DNA of 64,000 bases, from the NCBI RefSeq assembly GCF_022664455.2, contig NZ_JAKRKC020000001.1, positions 1,240,001-1,304,000 of the forward strand, given 5' to 3'. The stretch comes from Actinomadura luzonensis (GTDB lineage Bacteria; Actinomycetota; Actinomycetes; Streptosporangiales; Streptosporangiaceae). Position numbers and translations under genes: made by a program. The notes beneath the pieces were generated by a model that was not told where the DNA came from, made no database searches, and worked only from the letters and a program-made list of their open reading frames with translations. Below are positions 1-8,492 of this stretch, piece after piece; the stretch's first letter is position 1, and each line of letters starts with the position of its first letter.

Positions 1-871
1 CGTCCGTCACGCACATCTGCCTGCCGAAGCGCTGCCGGTAGGCCTCGTTCAGGCTGACGAACGCGATCGTCGCGTCCGCCCGCAGGCTGAACCCCTTCTG
101 CTGCAACGGGCACAACATGCCCTTGGGGATGAGCCCGTTGGGATACTCGCCGGCCGTGGCGGCCCGCAACGGGTCGCACCCGAGCGCCGCCCGCCCCACC
201 TTGTCGATCTTGATGCCCAGCTTCACCAGCGCCGCGGTCAACGACTTGACGATCTTGTCCGACCGCTGCCGCAACGTGTCGACCTCGGCCGCGAGCTGCG
301 CCTCCGCCAGCAGGTTCCCCGCCCGCAGCTCCTGCGCCTCGCTCGCCAGCTTCTCGGCCTGCGCGTACAACGCGCTCGTCTGCTCCACCGCCTGCTGCCG
401 CGTCGCCACCATCTGATTGGCGTCACTCAACGCCCGCAGCGTCCGCTCATCAGCACCGCCGGCCAGGAACGGCAGCACCCCGCCGCCGTTGAGCGGCTGC
501 ACGTACAACAACTCGGCCATCTGCGACACGGGCTGCCGCATCACCGCGAGCCGCCGCTCCAGCTCCTGCAACGACGTCAGCTTGCCCTTGAGCTCCCTCT
601 CCGAGGCCGCGATCGTGGTACGCCGCTTCTCCAGAGCCTTGGTGGCCTCCTCCAGCTCCTTGGCCGACCGCTCCGCCTCTTTCCTGAGCTCCGTCAGGTT
701 CCCCGGATCCCGCCACTCCCGAACCTGCACCTCGCGCACCTGGCTCGCCTGCACCCGCCCGGCCAGCACCAGTCGCTCACCCTGCGCGGACGCCTCCGCC
801 GAGGACACACCAAGAGAAGCCACCATCGCCACGACAACCGCGATCAGACCCGCTGATCGAGGGGCTGGCAC
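1..871 (-). CDS. Secreted coiled-coil protein with M15 (D-Ala-D-Ala carboxypeptidase-like) domain, partial
   Basis: The reading frame runs off the left edge, so only the N-terminal 290 residues are seen. It starts at GTG 871 behind a GGAGGAG ribosome site. An N-terminal hydrophobic segment ending near a Ser-Ala-Glu-Ala-Ser-Ala stretch looks like a signal peptide. A long charged coiled coil follows (about residues 55-200, rich in Glu, Lys, Gln). The last visible part, with RFGRQMCVTD, matches the start of the zinc-dependent M15 peptidase fold of actinobacterial cell-wall enzymes; the catalytic His/Asp residues lie outside the window. Likely role: extracytoplasmic peptidoglycan trimming. Chromosomal flank of the tRNA integration site. 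Confidence 0.75.
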   Translation of the reverse strand, partial: MPAPRSAGLIAVVVAMVASLGVSSAEASAQGERLVLAGRVQASQVREVQVREWRDPGNLTELRKEAERSAKELEEATKALEKRRTTIAASERELKGKLTSLQELERRLAVMRQPVSQMAELLYVQPLNGGGVLPFLAGGADERTLRALSDANQMVATRQQAVEQTSALYAQAEKLASEAQELRAGNLLAEAQLAAEVDTLRQRSDKIVKSLTAALVKLGIKIDKVGRAALGCDPLRAATAGEYPNGLIPKGMLCPLQQKGFSLRADATIAFVSLNEAYRQRFGRQMCVTD

Positions 872-1092
872 GTTCGACTCCTCCGTATGCAAACTCGTTA
901 CCCGGGTCAGGCACGCACGTTACTACAGCCCTCTGAGTGTCCGGACCGAACTCCGGAGAGCTGTTATGAGACATAAAGCCCACTTTGCTCAATCACCCCG
1001 CCCCACCAGCCACATCGCTCCCCCACCCACCCAACCTGGAGTCCCAGCACCGCCCACCGCAAACGCAGACCATCACCCCGGCTCCCCGCACC

Positions 1093-1671
1093 TCAACCCC
1101 CAGAAATCACCCCACCCGCAAACCCCTGAACCTCTTCCTGCCGCCCCCCATCCCGACAAACCTCCCACAACCACGTCTCCTCCCACTCCCCCGGACACCC
1201 CCCGCCACCCCGCGGCCGCACCGGCACAGGCGTATAGGGCTCCTCCACAACGTCCCGCCCACCCTCCGCCGCCCGATCAGCACCAGCATGCCGAGCAGCA
1301 CCGCCAGAGCCACCCTCACCCTCCTCCGACCGCCCCTCCCCCACACCCCGCCGCTCCCGCGTCCGCACGTCTCCTCCACCCCCTCCCACAGCCAGAACCG
1401 GCCCCTCCCCGACCTCAGCACTCCCCACCCCGACCACAAAGCCCCCATACTCCCGCCCAGGCCGATCCGGCGCCGGCACGAACACCGGCTCGAACGCCAC
1501 CACCCCGCCCTCATCACCACCAGCACCGCCCACACCAGTAACACGAGAGAAGTCCCCGAACCCCCGCGCCTGCCCCGCCAGCAACCCCCCGGCCAGAATC
1601 GCCGGCGCCAACAACGCCCCGAACAACACAACCGGCCGCCGCCGAGCCCGCCTACACCGCCTGATGGTCAC
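1093..1671 (-). CDS. Small membrane-anchored or secreted hypothetical protein
   Basis: A 192-residue frame starting with a basic stretch (RRCRRARRR) and a hydrophobic helix (about residues 14-32), followed by a Gly/Glu/Arg-rich low-complexity middle and a compact C-terminus containing CPGEWEETWLWEVCRDGG. The basic-then-hydrophobic start suits a signal anchor, and the two cysteines around the Trp-rich motif could form a small disulfide or metal site. The opposite strand is also open because of C-rich codons, but that translation is a Pro/His-rich shadow. Function unknown. It lies between the M15 peptidase gene and the tRNA. Confidence 0.5.
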   Translation of the reverse strand: MTIRRCRRARRRPVVLFGALLAPAILAGGLLAGQARGFGDFSRVTGVGGAGGDEGGVVAFEPVFVPAPDRPGREYGGFVVGVGSAEVGEGPVLAVGGGGGDVRTRERRGVGEGRSEEGEGGSGGAARHAGADRAAEGGRDVVEEPYTPVPVRPRGGGGCPGEWEETWLWEVCRDGGRQEEVQGFAGGVISGG

Positions 1672-1821
1672 GCCCAGAAGCTACCGACGCCCGATGCACA
1701 GCAATCCGACCAGTTGTCATGCCTTTACCGCAGCTCAGACCACCCATAACCAACCCCGCCCAACTCCTCCCCGCCCCACGTCCCACGCAGCCCCAGACTT
1801 TCGCTAGGCTTACAAGCGTCC

Positions 1822-1894
1822 GCCTCCGTAGCTCAGGGGATAGAGCACCGCTCTCCTAAAGCGGGTGCCGCAGGTTCGAATCCTGCCGGGGGCA
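1822..1894 (+). tRNA. tRNA-Arg (anticodon CCU)
   Basis: A full cloverleaf of 73 bases: acceptor stem GCCTCCG/CGGGGGC, D-arm GCTCAGGGGATAGAGC, anticodon loop CTCCTAA with anticodon CCT, T-arm GCAGG-TTCGAAT-CCTGC, discriminator A. No CCA is encoded. The 3' half from 1849 onward recurs at 29959-30005, so this is the integration target of the element and its 3' half was probably supplied by the element on insertion. A terminator hairpin follows at 1923. Confidence 0.97.
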
Positions 1895-1895
1895 C
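1849..1895 (+). repeat. Attachment site copy (tRNA side) of the 28-kb integrated element
   Basis: Forty-seven bases, from the 3' strand of the anticodon stem region through the acceptor end plus one base, are identical to 29959-30005 in direct orientation. The flanks differ on both sides. This is the classical att-core arrangement left by a tyrosine recombinase that uses a tRNA 3' end. Confidence 0.9.
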
Positions 1896-1922
1896 GCTTC
1901 TCGACCAGGTAATTTGGCCTCT

Positions 1923-1957
1923 GACCTGCGGTTTCGCTGCCGCAGGTCTTTTGTTTT
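1923..1957 (+). terminator. Intrinsic terminator after tRNA-Arg
   Basis: Perfect 9-bp stem GACCTGCGG/CCGCAGGTC with an 8-base loop and a following T-rich run (TTTTGTTTT). Homologous hairpins recur inverted at 32280-32305 and, degenerate, near 61557-61581, marking duplicated tRNA flanks. Confidence 0.8.
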
Positions 1958-2168
1958 CCAGACCCTTGACAGGCCACCGAAGGCACCCGAATGCAGCCGT
2001 AGGACAGCGTCCCGGGGACATACGGGGGATGATCTTGAGGGCGTCTACCGAGGTCAGCCCCCAATACGTGAAGCCGAATGCCACGACCGAGCCTCTGCTT
2101 TCAAGGTCCGCGAGCACTTCGCCCTGCGGGAGTCGGTCGAGGAACTATAGGCCGAGCACCGGCACCGT

Positions 2169-2525
2169 GTGCCCGACCTCGTGCAGTGCTACTCCGGCGT
2201 CGTCACTGGATTGGCCGAGCTGCGTGCCGCAGGGTCGCGGGTGGGCATGGTCACCAGCGGCATGGCCGACAACCAACTCGGCAAGCTCCGCCGAACCGGC
2301 CTGTTCGAGATCGCCGCTCAGCGATGCGGAACCAGCCTGGCCCAGGGCGGCTGGATGGTCGGCGACAGCCTCATTGCTGACATCGAGGGAGGACAAGCAG
2401 CCGGCCTACGTACCATCTGGATCGATCGGGGAACGTGGCCAGGCCACGAGCACCAAGCCGAACACGTAGTCGCCGTCGCCGTCGAGGCAATCGCCATCGT
2501 GCGCGAGCTTATGCCACTTCAGTAG
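2169..2525 (+). pseudogene. C-terminal fragment of a HAD-family hydrolase
   Basis: The 118-residue frame contains HAD-like landmarks: a VGMVTSG stretch (motif II, Thr/Ser after a beta strand) and GWMVGDSLIADIEGG (motif IV, Asp pair), then GLRTIWIDRG typical of the last strand. The nucleophile motif DxDxT at the N-terminus is absent and a stop precedes GTG 2169, so this is a truncated remnant. It may still be translated but cannot be a complete phosphatase. It sits just inside the element end and overlaps antisense to the neighbouring membrane-protein gene. Confidence 0.6.
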
Positions 2526-3500
2526 GTCGGCACGCGCTGCAGTTGAGCACCCGGTCACGCTTCGGTTCGACCGGTCGGAGGTAGATGCGGTGCGGGCGCC
2601 TTGTTCGACCGCCTTGTTGAACTGTGTGACGAGGGCGGTCGCGAGAGCGACACCCAAGAGCACGCCCATAACCTTTGCGGTGTCGACGAGTGTGGCACGC
2701 ACCCATCGTTTCTCCTCGTCAGGACTCTTCCAGACCCCGAAGCGGATCGCTTCCCAGGCCAGCACGAAAGCGGCTGCGGCGGCGTATTGAAAGCCTGCTC
2801 TCCAGTTGCCGCCAGCGATGACTGAGGCTGCGACCAGGATCAACCCGAGGGCAAACGAAGTCAGCGTGAGTCTGGTGGCGCGAACGACCCGCGGCATGCG
2901 GTCGGCGACACCCCTCGGGGTTTGATCGGCGGACATCCGCCTCGGAATGAGATCCCTTGGGCGTATCGACCGAAATCGTCGCAGGCCCTCCCTCCAGCTC
3001 GTCAGCAGTTCGCGCCTGCGTCTTAATATCATCCTGGGCCGTTTGGCGATGCCTCTATAAAAGAGGAAGGTCTCTCGATTGGAAAGCAGAGAGACGAAAC
3101 CCACCCCTCTAATGTCGTCCCGATCCGCGAGTTGATCATTGCGCAGCTTTTTTTGCCAGCGGGGAATGTCGACGATGACGTGACCGTCCGACATTTTACG
3201 ACCGGGCTTCTTGTGATGCCTGCAATACTTCCACTCGCCGGGCACGGGAGTCCTACAAGGCTTATCGGCGCGCGATTGCTGCGTATGGTAATACTTGCAG
3301 GTCACCGGCCATACTCGACCTCTCAGCACCCAGAGCCCTACTCGAAGAACCACTACAAAAGGCAGGAAAAGGAGCGCCAAAACAAGAGGCCACGGTATTG
3401 GACTGACCGAATCCAACCCTTTGGCGGCGATAGCGAACAGTTGACCCATGAGGTTCAGGAAGTCGCCCACCACATCATGAAGCCACCTCGTTTCGCGCAC
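2406..3500 (-). CDS. Four-TM membrane protein with Cys/His cluster
   Basis: 364 residues, not recognised as a named family. A first membrane helix (about 36-58) is followed by a probable metal site: CKYYH, a Cys ten residues on, then CRHHKK. A basic cytoplasmic stretch rich in RRRR follows, then three hydrophobic segments (about 210-235, 238-256, 272-292). The last 60 residues run antisense over the HAD fragment and look unlike the rest, so the original C-terminus may have been replaced during recombination near the element end. Codon use and GC are lower than in the tra operon. Confidence 0.55.
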   Translation of the reverse strand: MRETRWLHDVVGDFLNLMGQLFAIAAKGLDSVSPIPWPLVLALLFLPFVVVLRVGLWVLRGRVWPVTCKYYHTQQSRADKPCRTPVPGEWKYCRHHKKPGRKMSDGHVIVDIPRWQKKLRNDQLADRDDIRGVGFVSLLSNRETFLFYRGIAKRPRMILRRRRELLTSWREGLRRFRSIRPRDLIPRRMSADQTPRGVADRMPRVVRATRLTLTSFALGLILVAASVIAGGNWRAGFQYAAAAAFVLAWEAIRFGVWKSPDEEKRWVRATLVDTAKVMGVLLGVALATALVTQFNKAVEQGARTASTSDRSNRSVTGCSTAARADLLKWHKLAHDGDCLDGDGDYVFGLVLVAWPRSPIDPDGT

Positions 3501-3639
3501 ATGGAGGCAAGAGTGACGTAGATTAGCAGTTAGGATTTACTGTACGTATCGTCACGAGCCCGATCTGACCTGTACGCCTTCGGACGACGGAGGTCTCAAC
3601 GTGGATCGATCCCACTCGGAGCACTTCACCTTGGGATGA

Positions 3640-5535
3640 TCGATCCTGCTGGTTAACTCGCGACACGCGACTGTAGGTTCGTGACCTGAGTCTTTGGCGT
3701 CCGGGATCATGCAGTGCGGCCGGGTTTCCCCTCTTCCGGGTCGTGGATGGAGTGGCTGGTGTCGATGCAACCCCGGTCCTGGCCGGAGCCGGACCCGGTG
3801 ATCGCGGCGGCGATCCGGTCGATGTATCGCGGCAAGCGGCAGCCGCCGCTCCCCGTCCGGGTCCGGGATGAGCTGGGCGAATTGTTCGCGGACGCGGAAT
3901 TCGCCGCGGCGTTCGGGAGCGAGGGCAGACCGGGCTGGTCACCGGGCCGGCTGGCGTTGATCACGGTGTTGCAGCGGGTGGACAACCTCACCGACCGGCA
4001 GGCCGCCGACACCGTGCGAGCGGACCTGAGCTGGAAGTACGCGCTCGGGCTGGCGTTGGACGATCCCGGCTTCGACGCCAGTGTGCTGAGTGAGTTCCGG
4101 ACTCGGGTCATCGCTCACGGCCTGGAGGAGAGGGCGCTGGACCTGCTGCTGGCCAGGCTCGTTGAGAAAGGCCTGATCGGAGCGGGTGGCAAGCAGCGTA
4201 CCGACTCCACCCACGTGATCAGCGCGGTCCGGGACCTGAACCGGCTGGAACTGGCCGGGGAGTGTGTCCGCGCAGCGTTGGAGGCGATCTCGGCCGCCGA
4301 CCCCGGCTGGACGAGCAGGGTTCTTGAGTTGCCCGGCTGGGCCGGACGCTACCGTGCCCGGGTCGACTCCTGGCGGCTGCCGGCCTCGGAGACGAAACGT
4401 GCCGAGCTTGCGCGCGCCTACGGCGCGGACGGCTATGCGCTGGTGGAAGCGGTGTATGCGCCGTTCTCGCCGGCCTGGCTGCGTGATCTGCCCGCGGTGC
4501 AGGCGCTGCGGGTCATGTTGATCCAGAACTATGTGCGCGTCACCGATCGTAAGGGGCGGGAGGTGGTCTGTCGGCGGCGGCCCCTCGAAGACGGTGGAGA
4601 GGGACTGCCGCCGGGCAGATCGCGGCTGACCTCCCCCTACGATGTCGATGCCCGCTGGGCGGCCAAGGGTGACGACTTGTTCTGGAACGGCTACAAGCTG
4701 CACATCAGCGAGACCTGCAACACCACGACCGGCACGACCGGCACGACCGGCACGACCGGCACGAACATCGTGCCGCCCAACTTGATCACGAACGTCGCCA
4801 CCACGGACGCGACCGTGCCCGACAACCAGATGACCGACAAGATCCACCAGATGCTCGCGGCGCGTGAGTTGCTGCCGGATGAGCACTACCTCGATTCCGG
4901 CTACCCGTCCGCGGAACTCCTCGTGAGTGCGCGCAAGAGGTTCGGGATCGCGCTTATCACCCCGGTTCTGCTGGATTATTCATCGCAAGCCCGCGCCGCA
5001 GCCGGGTACGACCGTGCGGCGTTCACCATCGACTGGGACGCCGAACAGGCGAGGTGCCCACAAGGGCAGGCGAGTTCCTCCTGGAGCCGGTGCACCCAGC
5101 GCGACACCGAGGCGATCGTGGTCAAGTTCAGCGGCGAGGTCTGCCGGCCGTGCCCGGTGCGCTCCTTGTGCACCTCGGCCAGAAGAGGCGGACGCCAGCT
5201 CACCATCCGTGCCCGCCCCCTTCAAGAGGCTCTTGACCAAGCCCGTGTCGATCAGGCCAGCAAGGACTGGCGGGACAAGTACAAGCTCCGCGCCGGAGTC
5301 GAGGGCACCATGCGCCAGGCGGTCGCGGTCACCGGGGTCCGCCGGGCCCGCTACCGGGGCCTGGCCAAGGTCCACCTCGAACACGTCTTCTCCGCCGTGG
5401 CGCTCAACCTCATCCGCCTGGACGCCTGGTGGAACGGACACCCGCTCGACCGGACCCGCACCGGCCACCTCGCCCGCCTCGAACTGGCAGAACTCGCTCT
5501 CGCGGCCTGAGACGAATTAACCAGCAGGGTCATGA
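3640..5535 (+). mobile_element. IS1182-family insertion sequence
   Basis: A transposase gene is bracketed by inverted ends sharing CTGCTGGTTAA(C/T)TCG: left copy 3646-3660, right copy reversed at 5513-5527, with GATC-like extension outside each. Outer limits are accurate to about ten bases. No target duplication could be assigned with confidence. Confidence 0.75.
3714..5510 (+). CDS. IS1182-family DDE transposase
   Basis: 598 residues, full length for the family. The N-terminal helical domain (LTDRQAADTVRADLSWKYALGL) is typical, followed by the DDE core with KQRTDSTHV (first Asp), a second region around HYLDSGYPSAEL, and a C-terminal CRPCPVRSLCTSA cysteine cluster with HLEHVFSAVALNL. The start is uncertain: internal ATG codons at 3747 and 3765 are closer to the usual N-terminus. 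An in-frame 9-bp repeat at about 4726-4770 inserts a Thr-Gly-Thr run. No frameshift seen, so probably active. Confidence 0.9.
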   Translation: MRPGFPSSGSWMEWLVSMQPRSWPEPDPVIAAAIRSMYRGKRQPPLPVRVRDELGELFADAEFAAAFGSEGRPGWSPGRLALITVLQRVDNLTDRQAADTVRADLSWKYALGLALDDPGFDASVLSEFRTRVIAHGLEERALDLLLARLVEKGLIGAGGKQRTDSTHVISAVRDLNRLELAGECVRAALEAISAADPGWTSRVLELPGWAGRYRARVDSWRLPASETKRAELARAYGADGYALVEAVYAPFSPAWLRDLPAVQALRVMLIQNYVRVTDRKGREVVCRRRPLEDGGEGLPPGRSRLTSPYDVDARWAAKGDDLFWNGYKLHISETCNTTTGTTGTTGTTGTNIVPPNLITNVATTDATVPDNQMTDKIHQMLAARELLPDEHYLDSGYPSAELLVSARKRFGIALITPVLLDYSSQARAAAGYDRAAFTIDWDAEQARCPQGQASSSWSRCTQRDTEAIVVKFSGEVCRPCPVRSLCTSARRGGRQLTIRARPLQEALDQARVDQASKDWRDKYKLRAGVEGTMRQAVAVTGVRRARYRGLAKVHLEHVFSAVALNLIRLDAWWNGHPLDRTRTGHLARLELAELALAA

Positions 5536-5755
5536 TCGGCAACAAACGCTCACAGATCGGCGATGTGTCAAGCACACGGGCGTCGCCGACCCAGCACATG
5601 GCTGTCGCGATAGAAAGTTAGCTAGGGCTGGTGGAGCATGTCGAATCCTGTGCAGCGAATCATCGTCCGACCTGAGGCGCTCTTCATGAACATATTCAGT
5701 GCCCGGCAGGCATACGAGGTGTACGCGGCGGTTGGGGTTAGGTAGTGTCCGGGAC

Positions 5756-6256
5756 GTGCGCCCAGTTACCCGCCCACTGTCTGTGGTTGCCTCGGTGCTC
5801 GTCTCTCTCGCCGCGCTCGCAGGCTGTTCAGGAGACCCCAACCGCCCCACCTTGGACGAGGCGTCGAAGCAACTCATCGCAGACGGTGACAAGCTTCTGG
5901 CCTCTCAAGATCTGGCCACAATGGGCTCCGCCAACGCAACCGAACGAGCCGATCGCGACAGCGAAGTCGGGTGCTTGAAAGGCCAAATACAGCGCCTATT
6001 TCGCGCTCAGGGCGATCTCAAGGGGCCGCCAGGTCAGCACTCGCCGACTAACGCGGTAGGCCTGATGGCGAGCGGGTTACGGCTGCAGGGCTATGACACC
6101 ATCGTGGATCGCTCGGATCTTTCTGACGAGAATCTCGGCACAGCTGTGCTGCGGCATCCAACCTCCGGGATCACGTTCCTGATCACGGTGCGCAACGGAC
6201 AGAGGCCCAACATCCTGATTGTCGGCAAGACCAGTTGTCACGAACGAAGCAAGTGA
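5756..6256 (+). CDS. Putative lipoprotein
   Basis: The GTG start at 5756 gives a basic n-region, a hydrophobic helix and a lipobox LAGC (Cys about residue 25), so the mature protein should be lipid-anchored outside the membrane. The mature part (about 140 residues) holds a conserved-looking Cys (EVGCLKGQ) and a C-terminal Cys (GKTSCHE), perhaps a disulfide. There is no ribosome site directly upstream, so the message may be leaderless. Convergent with the WXG100 pair. Function unknown. Confidence 0.65.
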   Translation: MRPVTRPLSVVASVLVSLAALAGCSGDPNRPTLDEASKQLIADGDKLLASQDLATMGSANATERADRDSEVGCLKGQIQRLFRAQGDLKGPPGQHSPTNAVGLMASGLRLQGYDTIVDRSDLSDENLGTAVLRHPTSGITFLITVRNGQRPNILIVGKTSCHERSK

Positions 6257-6264
6257 GTACACAC

Positions 6265-6564
6265 CTAGCTGGGCATCTGAGCTGCTTCGGACCGTACAAG
6301 CTGTGCCTGCTTGCGGAGACGATCGGCCGTGGCCAGGCAACTGTCCCGGAGTATGCCGATCTCGTTGCGCAACTTTCCGGCCTGAGAGGTGAAGCGTCCC
6401 GCGGCCGGCCCCTTCCAGAACGCATCGACTACCTGGGGTTGGGCGAGCGTGCCGGCGAAAACCTTGTCCAGCTCTTCGGCGTATCGAGTGAGTGCCGTGG
6501 CGAGCAGTTCCTTCTCTGCGGCCTGCTGAAGCATCTGGCCCTGGCTCGGGATGGTCATGCTCAA
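6265..6564 (-). CDS. WXG100-like small helical protein
   Basis: 99 residues, almost all helix, with a central FWKGPAAGRF turn that fits the W-x-G hairpin of ESX/type VII substrates. Its ATG overlaps the stop of the larger upstream gene (6561-8318) by four bases, so the two are translationally coupled and probably interact or are secreted together. WXG100 proteins form helical hairpin dimers exported by the EccC ATPase; no secretion gene is in this window, so a chromosomal system would be needed. Confidence 0.65.
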   Translation of the reverse strand: MSMTIPSQGQMLQQAAEKELLATALTRYAEELDKVFAGTLAQPQVVDAFWKGPAAGRFTSQAGKLRNEIGILRDSCLATADRLRKQAQLVRSEAAQMPS

Positions 6565-8318
6565 CCTCCCCGCTCTTTCAGCGCCTTGACCAAGGCGTCA
6601 TAAAGCCGTCCGCGGAACGCCATACGAACCTCGTTCTGCTGAGCATCGGTCAACGGCTTCTGCCCGTGCTGGTCCAGGGACGAGTTCACCCACTCGGCCT
6701 GTCGCTGCACAATGCTGTCCGCGACGTCCTCAGCCGTGGCCGGGGTCTTCTTGTCGAAGTAATCCGTAATCACACCCTTAAGGCCGTCCTTGGCTTCGTC
6801 CAGCCCGGCGTCTCGGGCGGTGGCCACGTTCGCGTCCTGGATGGGCCAGTACTTGTTGGAGAGCCACGAGACGGGCAGCAGCGCGACTCCCGCGAGCCAG
6901 TCGGCGTATTCGTCATCGGTCCACTCGGCGTGCGTCGAGCCGCTCAGCATCAGGTTCGCCGCACCGCCGGCGAGCGCCGCGCGGGATGTGTACTGATCCT
7001 GAGTGGCCTCATCTCCGAAGGGTCGGAACCGGCCGATGTCCAAGCCAAGCGTGTAGTCCTGGGACGCTTTCATCAGAGTGTTCGCCGCGTCCTTGTCCTG
7101 CATCAAGCCACCCATGAACCGGGAAGCGTCATCGGGGGCAAGGGTGTCCCATGGCGATGTCGGGTAAGCCGACTTCAGCTCGGGAGAGTCCCGCATGGAT
7201 TGTCCACGGGCGAGTTGGTCGAGGTAGGGCGCCACGTTCTTGGCCAGGGTCTCACTGATCGGCGAGTCCTTGAGCGTGCCCCACTCACCACCGATCCACG
7301 GGGTATTTTCGGCGCCCATCCCTCGAATGATGTTGAACCATGCTCGATCACGAACAGCGGCTGTTCCCGCGCCTGGATTCAACGCCTTGTCCAGCACACC
7401 GGCAAGTTTCCCTTCGAGGCCGGCGACTCCACTCATCCGGTCGCGCTGAGGATGCAGGAGCCAGCCTGCGGCGTCCTTGTTGTCAGCCAGAAGTGTCTGC
7501 AGCGCCTGCGGATCGGCGTCGTACGCCTCCACCAGCGTATTCAGACTCCAGTTGGGACTTGTCGGGAGGTCAGCCGCCAGTGGACGGCCCAGCACGCGCA
7601 GCGCCACCTGATTGAGGAGCCTGCTCGACGGCTTGGACATCTCGAGCATCGCGGTCAGCACGCCGGGCTGAGTGGATTCCATGAACTTCCCGCGCCACTC
7701 CTCCCCCAGCCGTCCGGCACGTTCGGCATTGGCGTACGCCTCGGCCAGTGGTCCAAGAGTCTCCCGGCCCTGCTGGAGCACACCCGGCGGCAGCCCTTTG
7801 TCCATGGCCGGGCCCTTGTCCTTCATCCAGTGCATGAACAGCGCGCGGAACTTGTCCGGCCCCAGGGCTTTCAGCAAGGCGGCGGCGTACGCGGGATCCT
7901 TCAACTTCTCCTTCGTCGCCGCCGTGGCCTCGGTCAGCTTCCGCCAGGTCTCTACCGAGTTCTCGATCTCGTGCTGCTTGAGCGCCCCCGCGATGGGCCC
8001 CGCGTCCGCCTTGCCCTGTCGAGCAGCCTCAGTTTCGCTGTTGAACGGTAAGAACACGCTCAACAAGCCATTTCCGGAACTCGGGACCAGCTGTTTGAGC
8101 GTGTCCATCCGCCATTTGAGATCGCGCTGCGTCTCGTCGAAGAATGCCCACGACCGGTGCATGGCAGCCACGCCCGGGGGGCCGGTCCACGCCGGGCCCG
8201 CCTCGGCGATGGCCGCCTCCAACCCGTGCCGCGTGCGGCCCAGGACGTTCTTGCCGCCCTCCATCTCGCGTATGAGCTGTTCCGCCCGGCTGGGGTCGAT
8301 CCCGACGAACTCCCCCAT
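6561..8318 (-). CDS. Large WXG100-type N-domain protein (DUF6571-like)
   Basis: 585 residues. The first 100 residues form a helical WXG-like domain (AWTGPPGVAAMHRSWAFF) and the rest is an Ala/Leu-rich helical region. It resembles the DUF6571 proteins that sit beside WXG100 genes in Streptosporangiaceae; a surface or polymorphic-toxin carrier role is proposed for relatives but not shown. No toxin domain is visible at the C-terminus. Coupled by ATGA overlap to the 99-residue partner. Confidence 0.65.
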   Translation of the reverse strand: MGEFVGIDPSRAEQLIREMEGGKNVLGRTRHGLEAAIAEAGPAWTGPPGVAAMHRSWAFFDETQRDLKWRMDTLKQLVPSSGNGLLSVFLPFNSETEAARQGKADAGPIAGALKQHEIENSVETWRKLTEATAATKEKLKDPAYAAALLKALGPDKFRALFMHWMKDKGPAMDKGLPPGVLQQGRETLGPLAEAYANAERAGRLGEEWRGKFMESTQPGVLTAMLEMSKPSSRLLNQVALRVLGRPLAADLPTSPNWSLNTLVEAYDADPQALQTLLADNKDAAGWLLHPQRDRMSGVAGLEGKLAGVLDKALNPGAGTAAVRDRAWFNIIRGMGAENTPWIGGEWGTLKDSPISETLAKNVAPYLDQLARGQSMRDSPELKSAYPTSPWDTLAPDDASRFMGGLMQDKDAANTLMKASQDYTLGLDIGRFRPFGDEATQDQYTSRAALAGGAANLMLSGSTHAEWTDDEYADWLAGVALLPVSWLSNKYWPIQDANVATARDAGLDEAKDGLKGVITDYFDKKTPATAEDVADSIVQRQAEWVNSSLDQHGQKPLTDAQQNEVRMAFRGRLYDALVKALKERGG

Positions 8319-8492
8319 GGACCCTCCCAGAGGGTGTGGCTACAAGGGAGGAGTCAAGCACAACAGCTAATCCCGGTAAATGCCTCACACATCCCCATAA
8401 GCAACCGGAATTACACGCACTATGGCAGAACTTGCCGTATTTCAGGGCGGACGTCGCAGAAGGCTCGTTGCACTCGCCCTTGCCGGTGCTGG

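Noticed and set aside
417..1749. Long plus-strand frames rich in Pro, His and Thr
   Set aside because: They are antisense shadows of the M15 and small membrane-protein genes; no family resemblance, and composition follows from C-rich codons.
3939..4886. 315-residue minus-strand frame inside IS1182
   Set aside because: Antisense of a complete transposase gene with no motif of its own.
6492..8051. 519-residue plus-strand frame
   Set aside because: Antisense of the 585-residue WXG-type protein, which has coherent domains and coupling to its partner.
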